The notes under the pieces are model-generated. The model searched no databases and had not been told where the DNA came from. It worked only from the letters and a program-made list of their open reading frames with translations. From NCBI RefSeq assembly GCF_003605385.1, contig NZ_QYTV02000004.1, forward strand, positions 399,209-463,208: 64,000 nucleotides of DNA, given 5' to 3'. Below are positions 31,949-41,454 of this stretch, one piece after another. Origin of the DNA: Siminovitchia acidinfaciens. Its GTDB lineage: Bacteria > Bacillota > Bacilli > Bacillales > Bacillaceae_C. Position 1 is the first letter of the stretch; every line of letters begins with the position of its first letter. A program made the translations under genes and the position numbers.

Positions 31949-33313
31949 ATGAAGCTAAGAAACTACCTTTTTATTTGTCTTAGTCTATTTATTGTCCTCT
32001 CCGGTTGTGGTCAAGAGAAGGAAAACAAACTGGAAACAACCACGGTTGAAAAGGACAAAGAAGAAAATGATAGGCCAGAGAATCATAGAGATGAAAATGT
32101 GTTGCTTGATGCAACTGCTTACCAATCGAATGAACTCGAAGATATACTCATGCAAGTCCCCGGCAAATTCAGCAGCGAGAATTATGATGAATTGAAAGTT
32201 AAGGAATTGATTGATCAATGGCCGAGAGACTTAGAGATGAAGGAGTATTATGAACAATTGCTTGCTTTAGTTGCTGAAGATTATCGTCCTTACAAAAAAT
32301 ATTTTGAAGATGTAGATACGTCATTTGAAGAAAATAGTTCGGAGCCGGGAAGCAAAAATATGGATGTTCCATCAGAGAAAAAGGTGAACATACAAATATT
32401 ATTTGACTCAAGCGGAAGTATGAATGGCGAAGTGGGCGGCAAACAAAAGATGAAGTTAGCGAAAGATGCGGTTCAATCATTTGTATCTGAACTTCCTGAG
32501 CAAGTCCAGATTTCTCTACGCGTTTACGGTCATAAAGGGACTGGAAGCGATGCTGACAAACCTCTTTCTTGTAAAAGTACGGAAGTCGTCTATCCATTTA
32601 AATCCTATGATCAAAAACAATTCTCGGCTGCGTTGGATCAATTTTCACCAGCTGGATGGACCCCGTTAGCTGGTGCCATTCAAGCAGCTGAAGAGGACTT
32701 AAAAGAACTTTCAGGAGATGATGTAGAGAATATTCTCTACGTAGTAAGTGACGGAGTTGAAACATGTGATGGCGATCCGGTTAAAGCAGCCAAACAAATC
32801 AACCAATCGGATATTAAAGGCGTCGTAAATATCATAGGCTATGATGTGGATAACGAAGGTCAAGAAGCATTAAAAGAAGTAGCCAAAGCTGGTGCTGGTA
32901 AATATGAGACCGTCTCCTCACAGCAGCAGTTTGAAGATTTTTTTGAAAAAGAAAAAGAGCTGCTTATTGATGCTTGGTACGAGTGGGAGAATACAAATGT
33001 GGATAATGTTTATGAATCAGAATCAAGTAGATTAGATGAGATAAATACTAAAGAAAGTGAAATGCGTGATGCTCAAGAGAGAGAAGAAAAGCGTCTAGAG
33101 GAACTTACTAAATACATAGGTGACCATTTAAAAGAAGACCCAGTTGAGATTCGTTTAGCTGTAGCCGATCGCGGACGTGAATTAAGGATCTATGTTGGTG
33201 ACACTGCAAGGGATTTAAGAATTAAACTCTCTGATAATGCGCGGAATCAGCGAATAGATACAAGGGATAAGGCACTGGATGAACGTATCAAAATCCGAAA
33301 TGAAGAAGATTGA
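31949..33313 (+). CDS. VWA-domain lipoprotein with C-terminal 11-residue repeats
   Basis: A 454-residue exported lipoprotein: signal MKLRNYLFICLSLFIVLSGCGQ with lipobox LSGC (Cys20), then an acidic linker. A von Willebrand factor A domain follows (~150-320), with a MIDAS metal site DSSGSMNG (D-x-S-x-S), T in GWTPLAGAI and D in VVSDGVETC. It resembles the B. subtilis YwmC/YwmD-type proteins, whose role is unknown. The C-terminal third is a charged coil. Residues ~406-449 form four consecutive 11-residue repeats of pattern D-x-A-R-x-x-R-I-x-x-x (DTARDLRIKL, DNARNQRIDT, DKALDERIKI), which suggests a right-handed coiled coil. It is transcribed alone with AAGGAGATAG before the start. Confidence 0.85.
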   Translation: MKLRNYLFICLSLFIVLSGCGQEKENKLETTTVEKDKEENDRPENHRDENVLLDATAYQSNELEDILMQVPGKFSSENYDELKVKELIDQWPRDLEMKEYYEQLLALVAEDYRPYKKYFEDVDTSFEENSSEPGSKNMDVPSEKKVNIQILFDSSGSMNGEVGGKQKMKLAKDAVQSFVSELPEQVQISLRVYGHKGTGSDADKPLSCKSTEVVYPFKSYDQKQFSAALDQFSPAGWTPLAGAIQAAEEDLKELSGDDVENILYVVSDGVETCDGDPVKAAKQINQSDIKGVVNIIGYDVDNEGQEALKEVAKAGAGKYETVSSQQQFEDFFEKEKELLIDAWYEWENTNVDNVYESESSRLDEINTKESEMRDAQEREEKRLEELTKYIGDHLKEDPVEIRLAVADRGRELRIYVGDTARDLRIKLSDNARNQRIDTRDKALDERIKIRNEED

Positions 33314-33468
33314 AAAGAGCTCATTGATTGATATTTTGTAGCACTTAAGCTATCAGGAATACCTTAGCAGCTTGTTTTCCTCCCGCCTTTTAAAATATAA
33401 GTCAAAAAAGGGAAATTGTTACATGCATAGCCTATAAAACAGTTTTAAATCATTTCAAAGTTGTATTT

Positions 33469-33480
33469 CCCCCCCCCCCC
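33469..33480. repeat. Homopolymeric C tract (12 C)
   Basis: Twelve consecutive C residues, 155 bases after the VWA lipoprotein gene and not inside any gene I can support. Such tracts slip during replication and sequencing. Confidence 0.85.
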
Positions 33481-33510
33481 AAGTCTGCGTCACTATAAAG
33501 ACAGAGAAAG

Positions 33511-33550
33511 AATCCACTGAAAGTGCCCTTTGGCTCCTCGGTGGATTTTT
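33511..33550 (+). terminator. Intrinsic terminator downstream of the VWA lipoprotein
   Basis: 10-bp stem AATCCACTGA/TCGGTGGATT (one G-U pair) with a 17-base loop that can form GTGCC/GGCTC pairs, then a run of five T. Confidence 0.6.
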
Positions 33551-33837
33551 GCTTTATTTCCCCTTCATCTCAACAATGATTTACGGGCCTGTTTTTTTGC
33601 AATCCCCCTTAAAAAAGGGAAAAGCCGGACACACTCTTTTTTTAGTTTTTTTTGACAAAATGTCTCCAAAAATTTACTCAAAGACATCAAATTGCGTTAT
33701 ACTTCACCTTGAAATTTTTCTATGCTACGATGCATTAGGGCGGTTAAATGGGTGCCTTAAAGGGAATAATACGTAATGGTTTTTAAGATTTTTTCTGTGT
33801 ATAGGCCCCTTAAAGGAAGGTCCTTGTTGCAGGAAGG

Positions 33838-33960
33838 AACATAAGCGGAAGCGCCTTGGCTTGTGACTAAGGGGCTAGGCGCCGGCAGGCTCAGGACGCG
33901 ACAACCTGTCGCTTCGCTTGCACTAGTACTTCCTGTACGTCGCACCTAGACGTAGCATAA
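33838..33960 (+). repeat. GC-rich dispersed element, copy 3 (diverged)
   Basis: Reads AAGCGGAAGCGCCTTGGCTTG..GACTAAGGGGCTAGGCGCCGG..CTCAGGACGC..ACAACCTGTCGCTTCGCTTGCACTAGTACTTCCTGTACGTCGCACCTAGAC. Same block order as copy 4 (GCGCC, CTCAGGACG, CCTGT..GCTTCG, CACTAG, CTCCTGT, CTAGAC) with many changes. The rest of the gap before ureA (33551-33837 and 33961-34050) shows nothing I recognise. Confidence 0.65.
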
Positions 33961-34070
33961 TGTGAAAACAAAGTTATTCACAACATTTTCCTGAACAACA
34001 AGGTAAGGCGCCCGCTCAATAATTAGCCGCCCCAGCCGGACAGTAATCTGACCAAAAGGAGGTTTTAGTA

Positions 34071-34373
34071 ATGCATTTATTGCCAAGGGAAATTGACAAG
34101 CTTATGATCGTTGTTGCTGCCGATCTCGCAAAGCGCCGGAAGGAAAGGGGATTAAAATTAAATCACCCCGAAGCTGTAGCCCTTATCACTTATGAAGTCA
34201 TGGAAGGGGCAAGGGACGGAAAATCGGTAGCCGAACTGATGGAGTACGGCGCAACGATTTTGTCTCGGGAGGATGTCATGGAAGGAATCCCTGAAATGAT
34301 TGATGATATTCAAGTTGAAGCGACTTTTCCGGATGGGACAAAATTAGTGACTGTCCACAGTCCGATACGATAA
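34071..34373 (+). CDS. ureA: Urease gamma subunit
   Basis: A 100-residue subunit with the standard UreA sequence: [39 protein letters not shown] near the N-terminus and [50 protein letters not shown] at the end. It is a structural subunit of the cytoplasmic (αβγ)3 urease, which hydrolyses urea to ammonia and carbamate. Start follows AAAGGAGGTTTTAGTA. It is the first gene of ureABCEFGD; the upstream 300 bases hold a dispersed repeat and no clear regulatory site. Confidence 0.97.
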   Translation: MHLLPREIDKLMIVVAADLAKRRKERGLKLNHPEAVALITYEVMEGARDGKSVAELMEYGATILSREDVMEGIPEMIDDIQVEATFPDGTKLVTVHSPIR

Positions 34374-34390
34374 ACAGGAGGGAACGCTAT

Positions 34391-34714
34391 ATGTTGCCAG
34401 GCGAATACATTTTAAAAGAAGAAGAAATTATTTGTAATGAAGGCAGCGAAGTATTTACCATATCCGTTACGAATACTGGTGACCGCCCCATTCAAGTCGG
34501 TTCACATTATCATTTCTACGAAGTGAATGAAGCACTTCAGTTTAATAGAGAAGAAGCCTATGGAAAACGGTTAGATATTCCTGCAGGAGCCGCCGTTCGC
34601 TTTGAACCCGGTGATGAAAAGGAGATCCATCTAATTAATTTTGCAGGAGAACGCCGTGTATATGGGTTTAACAACAAAGTAGATGGCTCATTAGAAGGTA
34701 GGGATGACTCATGA
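34391..34714 (+). CDS. ureB: Urease beta subunit
   Basis: A 107-residue subunit with the β-urease core: [49 protein letters not shown] at the N-terminus and [38 protein letters not shown]. Length is normal for three-subunit ureases. It is 17 bases after ureA, and its stop overlaps the ureC start by 4 bases. Confidence 0.97.
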   Translation: MLPGEYILKEEEIICNEGSEVFTISVTNTGDRPIQVGSHYHFYEVNEALQFNREEAYGKRLDIPAGAAVRFEPGDEKEIHLINFAGERRVYGFNNKVDGSLEGRDDS

Positions 34715-36426
34715 GTTTCAACATGTCCAGAAAACAATATGCTGAAATGTTCGGTCCGACGACAGGTGACTCTGTCCGACTTGCAGATACGGATTTATTC
34801 ATTCAAATTGAAAAGGACTATACCACATATGGAGAGGAAGTTGTTTTTGGCGGCGGGAAAGTCATTCGCGACGGCATGGGACAGCATCCGCTAGCTACCC
34901 GGGAACACGATGGTGTAGCAGATACAGTTATTACTAATGCAGTTATATTGGATTACACTGGGATTTATAAAGCTGATATTGCTATCCGTGACGGAAAGAT
35001 TGCCGGGATTGGAAAAGCCGGTAACCCGCTTATTACGGATAATGTCGATATTATCATTGGTGCTGCGACAGAAATCATATCCGGTGAGGGCTTTATCGTT
35101 ACGGCGGGAGCCATTGACACGCATGTTCACTTTATGAACCCTGACCAGATTTCCCTGGCACTTGCAGCAGGGACAACCACATTGATCGGTGGCGGCACAG
35201 GCCCTGCAACTGGATCGCGGGCGACCACAGTCACTCCGGGTGAATGGAATATACACCGCATGTTAATGGCGGCAGAAGGTCTTCCGATAAACGTTGGCTT
35301 TACAGGCAAAGGCCATGCTGCAGCAATGGAGCCTTTAGCGGAACAAATAAAAGCTGGTGTGATCGGCATCAAAGTGCATGAAGACTGGGGAGCTACCGCC
35401 TCGTCCCTTGACTACGCACTACGTGCAGCTGACAAATATGATATTCAAGTTGCCCTCCACGCAGATACGTTAAATGAGAACGGCTTTATGGAGCATACCA
35501 TGGCTGCGGTGAAAGACAGAGTTCTTCACATGTATCATACGGAAGGCGCAGGCGGAGGACATGCCCCCGACCTAATCAAATCAGCGGGATATTTAAATAT
35601 TCTCCCTTCATCAACAAACCCTACCCTTCCATATACCGTAAACACAATTGACGAACATCTCGATATGGTGATGGTTTGCCATAACTTAAATCCTTCTGTT
35701 CCGGAGGACATCGCTTTTGCAGACTCCAGAATTAGAAGAGAAACAATTGCAGCTGAAGATATCCTTCAAGACATGGGTGTGTTCAGCATGGTCAGCTCCG
35801 ATTCACAGGCAATGGGACGTGTCGGAGAGGTTATTTTGCGTACTTGGCAAGTCGCTGACAAAATGAAAAAACAAAGAGGCCTTCTCCAAGGAGACAGCCA
35901 ACATGCAGATAACAACCGTGCCAAGCGATATATCGCAAAATATACAATTAACCCTGCAATTACACATGGAATTTCCGACCATGTCGGCTCAATTGAAGTC
36001 GGGAAAATGGCCGACCTAGTCCTTTGGTCACCGAAATTTTTCGGAGTAAAGCCTGAAATGATTCTTAAGAACGGACTGGCAGTAAAAGCACTAATGGGAG
36101 ATGCTAATGCTTCGATACCGACTCCGCAGCCGTATATTTACCGTCCAATGTACGCACAGTTCGGAAAAGCTTTACCAAAAAGCTCTGTTACTTTCATTTC
36201 TCAAGCTGCTTATGATGACGGAGTCCATGAAAAGCTGGGGCTTGAAAAAATTGTTCATCCCGTGGGTGGAATCCGTAAGCTATCCAAGAAGGATATGAAA
36301 CTAAATTCAGAAACACCTGAAATTACGGTTGATCCACAAACGTATGAGGTGCGTGTCGATGGCGAGTTGTTGACATGTGACCCTGTGGATACTGTTCCGA
36401 TGGGTCAGCGTTATTTCCTATTCTGA
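34711..36426 (+). CDS. ureC: Urease alpha subunit (catalytic)
   Basis: A 571-residue amidohydrolase that holds the two-nickel centre. Visible ligands: HVHFMNP (first His pair), the carbamylated lysine in [21 protein letters not shown] and [14 protein letters not shown] (further His ligands), the mobile-flap cysteine and His in [22 protein letters not shown], and [13 protein letters not shown] with the aspartate ligand. All are intact and the length is standard, so the enzyme should be active once metallated by UreDEFG. It overlaps ureB (ATGA) and is followed by ureE after 11 bases. Confidence 0.98.
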   Translation: MSFNMSRKQYAEMFGPTTGDSVRLADTDLFIQIEKDYTTYGEEVVFGGGKVIRDGMGQHPLATREHDGVADTVITNAVILDYTGIYKADIAIRDGKIAGIGKAGNPLITDNVDIIIGAATEIISGEGFIVTAGAIDTHVHFMNPDQISLALAAGTTTLIGGGTGPATGSRATTVTPGEWNIHRMLMAAEGLPINVGFTGKGHAAAMEPLAEQIKAGVIGIKVHEDWGATASSLDYALRAADKYDIQVALHADTLNENGFMEHTMAAVKDRVLHMYHTEGAGGGHAPDLIKSAGYLNILPSSTNPTLPYTVNTIDEHLDMVMVCHNLNPSVPEDIAFADSRIRRETIAAEDILQDMGVFSMVSSDSQAMGRVGEVILRTWQVADKMKKQRGLLQGDSQHADNNRAKRYIAKYTINPAITHGISDHVGSIEVGKMADLVLWSPKFFGVKPEMILKNGLAVKALMGDANASIPTPQPYIYRPMYAQFGKALPKSSVTFISQAAYDDGVHEKLGLEKIVHPVGGIRKLSKKDMKLNSETPEITVDPQTYEVRVDGELLTCDPVDTVPMGQRYFLF

Positions 36427-36437
36427 GGTGAAAAGAA

Positions 36438-36893
36438 TTGATTATTGATAAGATTGTCGGAAATTTAGAGGACATGGATCAAGACGAAATCAACAAGCGC
36501 CATATGGAGAAGGTATACCTTGAGAGCGCCAACTTGGTGAAGAGAATCCAGCGGGTAAAAACAGATCATGGAAATGAGCTTGGAATCCGCTTGAAAGAGC
36601 CGCGTGATCTTTTAGCCGGCGATGTACTATATATGGATGATAAAAATTTGATTGTCATTGATGTACTTTCGGATGACCTGCTCGTCATTAGCCCCAGAAG
36701 CATCAAAGAGATGGGGACAATCGCGCATCAACTTGGAAACCGTCACCTTCCGGCCCAGTTTGAAGGCAACGATATGCTCGTTCAATATGATTATTTAGTA
36801 GAAGAACTACTCCAGGAGCTTGAAATTCCTTTCAAACGGGAAGACAGGAAAGTAAAGCAGGCATTTCGTCATATAGGGCATAGCCATGGATAA
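36438..36893 (+). CDS. ureE: Urease accessory protein UreE (nickel chaperone)
   Basis: A 151-residue metallochaperone. The N-terminal peptide-binding domain and C-terminal domain are present, with [10 protein letters not shown] (the conserved 'GNRH' of the nickel-binding domain, ~101-110) and a short C-terminal tail RHIGHSHG with three histidines instead of the long His-rich tail of Klebsiella. It delivers Ni to UreG. Its starting ATT/TTG region follows GAGGTG; the given start is TTG. It overlaps ureF by 8 bases. Confidence 0.93.
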   Translation: MIIDKIVGNLEDMDQDEINKRHMEKVYLESANLVKRIQRVKTDHGNELGIRLKEPRDLLAGDVLYMDDKNLIVIDVLSDDLLVISPRSIKEMGTIAHQLGNRHLPAQFEGNDMLVQYDYLVEELLQELEIPFKREDRKVKQAFRHIGHSHG

Positions 36894-37572
36894 AAACATC
36901 CTGTCTTTATTCCAGTTATGCGACTCAAATTTTCCAACAGGCGCCTTCAGCCACTCTTTCGGGTTAGAAAGTTATATCCAAGAGAACCAGGTGACTGACC
37001 AAGAGACATTTTATCGGTGGCTTCAGGTGTATTTGCACGAGCAACTCATCTATACGGATGGACTTGCCTGCAGTCTCGTGTATGATGCTCTGTCAAATGA
37101 AGATTATGAGCGTATATGGGAACTCGATCGACTGTTAATGGTTCAAAATTTACCGAGAGAAACGCGGGAAGGAACGCAAATGATCGGGAGCCGGATGCTT
37201 AAGATGGCCGAATCGTTATTCGGCCTCCCGATTCTCACCAAATACAGTGAAGAGATTAAGAAGAAAAATACATCCGGCCACCCTTCCATAGTATTTTCAA
37301 TGGTCGCTCATGGCCTTGGAGTAACAAAAAGTAACACATTACTCTACTATTTATATTCTGCTATTTCCAGCCTGGTCCAGAACGGGGTACGTGCAATCCC
37401 ACTTGGCCAGACGGCTGGACAAACGATCATACATCAATTTATGTCTGAACTGACAAAGGCGGTTGAAAAAATACTCACGCTGACCGAAGATGACTTCGGT
37501 ATTGTGTCACCAGGTTTGGAATTATCTCAAATGAAACATGAACGAGTCAATATTCGTATTTTCATGTCTTGA
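36886..37572 (+). CDS. ureF: Urease accessory protein UreF
   Basis: A 228-residue all-helical accessory protein. The family opening [25 protein letters not shown] (~5-29) is intact, as is the conserved MVAHGLGV. UreF bridges the UreD-bound apo-urease and the UreG GTPase and gates GTP hydrolysis during nickel insertion. Start ATG at 36886 lies inside the end of ureE. Confidence 0.94.
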   Translation: MDKNILSLFQLCDSNFPTGAFSHSFGLESYIQENQVTDQETFYRWLQVYLHEQLIYTDGLACSLVYDALSNEDYERIWELDRLLMVQNLPRETREGTQMIGSRMLKMAESLFGLPILTKYSEEIKKKNTSGHPSIVFSMVAHGLGVTKSNTLLYYLYSAISSLVQNGVRAIPLGQTAGQTIIHQFMSELTKAVEKILTLTEDDFGIVSPGLELSQMKHERVNIRIFMS

Positions 37573-37609
37573 TTTTTTCAGAAATAGAAAGATTAAAGGA
37601 AGTGTTTCA

Positions 37610-38221
37610 ATGGAACCAATTAAAATCGGGGTTGGAGGCCCTGTTGGTGCAGGTAAGACAATGCTCGTGGAGAAGTTGACCCGGCATCTGAAAGATGAAG
37701 TAAAAATGGCGGTTGTCACTAATGATATATACACAAAAGAAGATGCGAAATTTTTAATGCAAAACGGTGTACTCCCCGACGACCGGATCATCGGGGTAGA
37801 AACGGGCGGCTGTCCTCATACAGCCATTCGCGAAGATGCATCAATGAACTTCGCGGCCATCGATGAGTTAATAGAGCGCCATCCTGACGTGGAACTCATT
37901 TTTGTTGAAAGCGGCGGAGACAATCTTGCAGCTACTTTCAGCCCTGAGCTTGTTGATTTTTCTATTTATATTATTGATGTCGCACAAGGTGAAAAGATTC
38001 CCCGCAAGGGCGGACAAGGAATGATCAAATCTGATTTATTCGTCATAAACAAGACAGACCTTGCTCCATTTGTCGGTGCCAGCCTTGAAATCATGGAGAA
38101 GGATACAAAAGTATTCCGCGGGGATAAACCGTTTGTCTTTACAAACTTGAAGAACGAAGAAGGCCTTGACGAAGTCATTGACTGGATTAAGAAGCATGCT
38201 TTATTAAAAGGATTGGAATAA
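37610..38221 (+). CDS. ureG: Urease accessory GTPase UreG
   Basis: A 203-residue SIMIBI-class GTPase. P-loop is [11 protein letters not shown] (~6-16); the nickel-binding CPH motif appears in [17 protein letters not shown]; other elements are [17 protein letters not shown] and the G4 guanine motif VINKTDL. It supplies Ni(II) during GTP-dependent urease maturation. I take the ATG at 37610 (AAAGGAAG upstream); an in-frame extension to 37538 overlaps ureF and lacks homology. Confidence 0.96.
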   Translation: MEPIKIGVGGPVGAGKTMLVEKLTRHLKDEVKMAVVTNDIYTKEDAKFLMQNGVLPDDRIIGVETGGCPHTAIREDASMNFAAIDELIERHPDVELIFVESGGDNLAATFSPELVDFSIYIIDVAQGEKIPRKGGQGMIKSDLFVINKTDLAPFVGASLEIMEKDTKVFRGDKPFVFTNLKNEEGLDEVIDWIKKHALLKGLE

Positions 38222-38222
38222 T

Positions 38223-39047
38223 ATGACAGATTGGACAGGCGATTTATCTTTAGACCTGGAAAACAGAAACGGAAGAACAGTTGCCAAGAATGTATATTTC
38301 AAAGGTGCCTTTAAAGTCATGCGACCGATTTACCATGACGACTCGGGACAGGTATGCTATTATCTATTAAACCCTGGGGGCGGATATTTAGACGGTGATC
38401 GGTATAGAATGAAAGTTTTCGCTGATGAAAACTCCAAAGTGACTTTGACGACGCAATCTGCGACGAAGGTCTATAAGACACCGACCGATCATGTATATCA
38501 GGAGACAGAGATTTCCCTTAAAAAAGGGAGTTATTTGGAATATCTTCCAGACCCGCTGATCGCTTATGAAAATGCCCATTATAAGCAAAAGAATGTTGTT
38601 CATCTGGAATTGGGGTCAACATTTTTATATACGGACATTCTAACCCCCGGATGGTCACCAAGCGGAGAAAAATTCAGCTATGACACGATTCAGTTGAAAA
38701 CTGAAATCTATTTGGACGGCAAACTGGGTGTTTTTGATCATATCAAATTAGCTCCGGAGAAGAATTCGATGACAGGTCTAGGCTTCATGGAAGGCTACAC
38801 TCATCTAGGCTCGATGATTGCGGTCAGCGAAGATACTGATAATGACCTCCTTGATGAATTATTTGAAATGATCCAATCAGAACAAGCAGACTTTAAGTTT
38901 GGAATTTCCAGACTAGCCATCCCAGGCTTAAGCATTCGGGTCCTTTCGAATTCGACCCAACTCATTGAGCGTATTTTTAACCATTGCCACAGAATCATAA
39001 GCGAAAAGTGGAACAATACCACGCCAAGTCCTTTAAGGAAATATTAA
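38223..39047 (+). CDS. ureD: Urease accessory protein UreD (UreH)
   Basis: A 274-residue scaffold protein. Conserved segments: YFKGAFKVMRPIYHDDSGQVCYYLLNPGGGYLDGDRY (~22-58), TTQSATKVYKT (~79-89), LEYLPDPLIAYENAHYKQ (~107-124) and LTPGWSPSGEKFSY. UreD binds apo-urease and forms the tunnel through which UreF/UreG pass nickel. It starts one base after the ureG stop. Final gene of the cluster. Confidence 0.94.
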   Translation: MTDWTGDLSLDLENRNGRTVAKNVYFKGAFKVMRPIYHDDSGQVCYYLLNPGGGYLDGDRYRMKVFADENSKVTLTTQSATKVYKTPTDHVYQETEISLKKGSYLEYLPDPLIAYENAHYKQKNVVHLELGSTFLYTDILTPGWSPSGEKFSYDTIQLKTEIYLDGKLGVFDHIKLAPEKNSMTGLGFMEGYTHLGSMIAVSEDTDNDLLDELFEMIQSEQADFKFGISRLAIPGLSIRVLSNSTQLIERIFNHCHRIISEKWNNTTPSPLRKY

Positions 39048-39135
39048 ACATAAAATTCACTCTAGGACAGTACCTCCCCTGAGCTCAACCATAACAAGGG
39101 GAAAGCAACCAACAATATCCGGAGGAGGCTCACCC

Positions 39136-39615
39136 ATGCCTGAAGATAAAAACGAAAATCCTGAAATTGAACATTTTGAAGTGGATACGGTATTTGATAA
39201 TCGTGTACACGAGCGGTACTCTTTTACACTTAAAATTGAAGGGGACGAATACAAAGGGCACTTTCATGAGGATGAAATTCAATGGCTTCATCCCCACCCT
39301 AAACAAATGCTTGGTGAAGAGCAAATGGAAGCCATTGAATCCAAAATCCACTTATTAATGAGAAAGTACGGAATTGCTACCGATAGTGGAATAGAAGATT
39401 TGGAAATAACGTCGGCGTTTGAAGACACAGCACATGAGCGGAAGCAATTCACTCTGAAAGTGCATGGTGAGGAATATAAGGCCTTCATGACCGAAGGTGA
39501 AATTCAATGGTTCCATCCACACCCTAAACAAAAGCTTGAAGATGAACATGTTGAGGCAATTGAATCGGAAATATACGAAGAAGTAGCAAAAAAAGAGATC
39601 CAAGAGGAACAATGA
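39136..39615 (+). CDS. Protein with two tandem copies of a ~70-residue domain
   Basis: A 159-residue protein that is an internal duplication. Residues ~10-75 read FEVDTVFDNRVHERYSFTLK..GDEYKGHFHEDEIQWLHPHPKQMLGEEQMEAIESKI. Residues ~84-150 repeat the same order: LEITSAFEDTAHERKQFTLK..GEEYKAFMTEGEIQWFHPHPKQKLEDEHVEAIESEI. Each copy has the invariant string EIQW-HPHPKQ and an acidic C-terminal helix. No signal peptide or membrane segment. It is very acidic, with HPHP motifs that could bind metal; it sits 88 bases after the urease cluster, but a link to nickel is only a thought. The function of the domain is unknown to me. Start follows GGAGGAGGCTCACCC. Confidence 0.82.
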   Translation: MPEDKNENPEIEHFEVDTVFDNRVHERYSFTLKIEGDEYKGHFHEDEIQWLHPHPKQMLGEEQMEAIESKIHLLMRKYGIATDSGIEDLEITSAFEDTAHERKQFTLKVHGEEYKAFMTEGEIQWFHPHPKQKLEDEHVEAIESEIYEEVAKKEIQEEQ

Positions 39616-39651
39616 AATTAGTAGGTACAAGAAGACTCATGCAAGATTAAG

Positions 39652-39683
39652 AAGGAAGGCTTGTCGAAAGCCTTCCTTTTCAT
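39652..39683 (+). terminator. Terminator of the duplicated-domain gene
   Basis: AAGGAAGGC/GCCTTCCTT (39652-39660 with 39670-39678) plus TTTTC, 37 bases after the stop. Confidence 0.75.
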
Positions 39684-40333
39684 ATATAGAATCAATCCCA
39701 CATCTCATATTTTCATGTTTTATCCAATTCTTCAATACTCCACAATATGCCAAATCTATGGTACCCACGATTTCATCGCATAGCAAGCGCAAGCCTTCGG
39801 CATCAAGGTGATCAAGCGAAAACCCGTCACAAAAATGCTCTTCTTGTAGAAACTGCAAAAAAAACAATGCCATGCGGTTATGAATACCATCGTACCTTTC
39901 AGGGCAGATATATTCTGACGGAATACTTATTGGGAAATTCCAAGTAATACGACACAAAAAACACTATGTCTACGGCCACCTGATTGGTAGTCGGGAAGTA
40001 GTAATAGACGGGCAGAACTGTCCCGGAAGGAGAGCCTTGCGTGATTCATTTATCCTTTTGCTGCTAAAGGTGGAATCTTGTCAGATAAGGAATCTACCAC
40101 TTCCATCTAGTATCACGCCTCCTTTTTTCCACCTTACGGGCGGCGGCCGCCCAGGGCCACCGGTGAAAATTGGATGTCGTACACGCCTGCGGAAGCCCCT
40201 TGATAGGCGAGGTTAACTGAGCAGTTGATTTCATCCACTTTTCCTAATGGATCAACATGGCGAGATAGGAGCATTCCAGAAAGCATGTTAGAATTAACCA
40301 GTTGGAATTTTGGCAATAGAAAAGGTGAAAAGT
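39684..40333. other. 650-base stretch without a supportable gene
   Basis: Two minus-strand open frames exist (39637-39957 and 40134-40316). Their only starts are TTG codons without any ribosome binding site, and the first ends inside the terminator. Some of their sequence is protein-like (for example LQFLQEEHFCDGFSLDHLDAEG), so decayed genes are possible. A GC-rich patch with GGCGGCGGCCGCCCAGGGCC lies at 40139-40158. Confidence 0.4.
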
Positions 40334-41233
40334 ATGTTGAAGGCTTATGCTTGGCTTACATTCTGTGTTGTCGTATGGGGCAGCAATTTTGTTTTCGGAA
40401 AGATATTAGTTCAAGGTTTCTCCCCGGCTATGTTAACCATGCTCAGACTTTTATTTATCGTGATGTTTTTAGTTGGATTATCCTTTCGTAGAAAAAACAA
40501 TACACAATTGTATAGAGGAGATGTACTTGCACTCCTTTTTCTAGGAATTATAGGGGTATTTATCAACCAATGGTCTTTTTTTGCCGGGCTGCAAACTGCC
40601 GACCCTACAACATCTGCGTTAATCTTAGCAACAACACCTATTCTGACAGGGTTTTTGGCGGCCATTTTTTTAAAGGAAAAAATAACACTCCGCATGTTAA
40701 TCGGATCCATCGTTGCAATTATCGGTATCTATTTCGTTGTAACGGAAGGTAAAATGTCATCTGTGTACATTGACAAAGGCTTATGGTGGATTGTTGTTAC
40801 AATGATCACGTTTGCAATCATGATTATTATGACAAGGCTGCTCTCTCAAAGGCTTGATCCGCTCACTATCACTTTATATTCGAATATCGTCGGATTCATT
40901 ATCGCTATTCCATTCGCGTTTATACTGGACAATCCTATCCGTGTAAGCTTTGACCTCTCCAATTGGACCCTTCTCATTGGAACAGCTGTTATTGTGCACG
41001 GAGTTGCAACACTTATTTGGAACAATAACATCAGATATGTGGACGCTTCAAAAGCTTCAATATTATCCAACTTAGAACCTTTTGTCGCCATGGTTACAGG
41101 ATTGATTTTGCTGGCCAAGCCGATCACAGGAGCGGAAATCTGGGGAGCTTTGTTCATCGTAGGAGGCGTCGTCTTATCTACATACCAAATGAAAAATAGA
41201 TTGGCGGTCTCACGTTGGCGGGAAGGGGAATGA
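40334..41233 (+). CDS. EamA/DMT-superfamily transporter
   Basis: About 299 residues with ten predicted helices in two EamA repeats. The N-terminal AWLTFCVVVWGSNFVFGKILVQGFSPAMLTMLRLL is the classic 'WG.NF......SP....R' opening. The end of repeat 1 is LATTPILTGFLAAIFLKEKITLRMLIGSIVAIIGIYFV, and repeat 2 ends SNLEPFVAMVTGLILLAKPITGAEIWGALFIVGGVVL. Members export amino acids, purines or other metabolites; the substrate is unknown. Start ATG at 40334 follows AAAGGTGA. Confidence 0.85.
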   Translation: MLKAYAWLTFCVVVWGSNFVFGKILVQGFSPAMLTMLRLLFIVMFLVGLSFRRKNNTQLYRGDVLALLFLGIIGVFINQWSFFAGLQTADPTTSALILATTPILTGFLAAIFLKEKITLRMLIGSIVAIIGIYFVVTEGKMSSVYIDKGLWWIVVTMITFAIMIIMTRLLSQRLDPLTITLYSNIVGFIIAIPFAFILDNPIRVSFDLSNWTLLIGTAVIVHGVATLIWNNNIRYVDASKASILSNLEPFVAMVTGLILLAKPITGAEIWGALFIVGGVVLSTYQMKNRLAVSRWREGE

Positions 41234-41403
41234 CGAACTCTAGAGCAAAGCGCAAGCAGTGCTGTCCCAGGCAATACTCACGGCGAACTTTGATAAGGTG
41301 GTTCCTTAGCCAACGGGGCAAAGCGGCCGAATTTATCACATCGTGTGAAACATCCCCAATAATGCTCCATGCATCTTTTCGATGAGGTAACCATTATAAG
41401 AAT

Positions 41404-41442
41404 AAGAGAAACCCCCAAAACCTTTAGGGGTTTCTCTTTTCC
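41404..41442. terminator. Bidirectional terminator between convergent genes
   Basis: 12-bp stem AAGAGAAACCCC/GGGGTTTCTCTT (41404-41415 with 41427-41438), T-rich on the plus side (TTTTCCC). It lies between the EamA gene and the convergent small gene at 41455. Confidence 0.75.
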
Positions 41443-41454
41443 CTGATCAGTTAC

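Noticed and set aside
33549-33776. 75-residue frame after the C12 tract
   Set aside because: Begins within a terminator T run, has no ribosome binding site, and has low-complexity hydrophobic content typical of AT-rich non-coding DNA.
33961-34060. Riboswitch or nickel-responsive leader before ureA
   Set aside because: GC-rich patches exist but I could not match them to the NiCo or any other known riboswitch core, and no terminator/antiterminator pair is visible.
39637-39957. 106-residue minus-strand frame
   Set aside because: Starts at TTG without a ribosome binding site and its C-terminus is encoded by the terminator of the neighbouring gene. Some protein-like sequence remains, so a relic is possible.
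40134-40316. 60-residue minus-strand frame upstream of the EamA gene
   Set aside because: TTG start without ribosome binding site; no recognisable motif.
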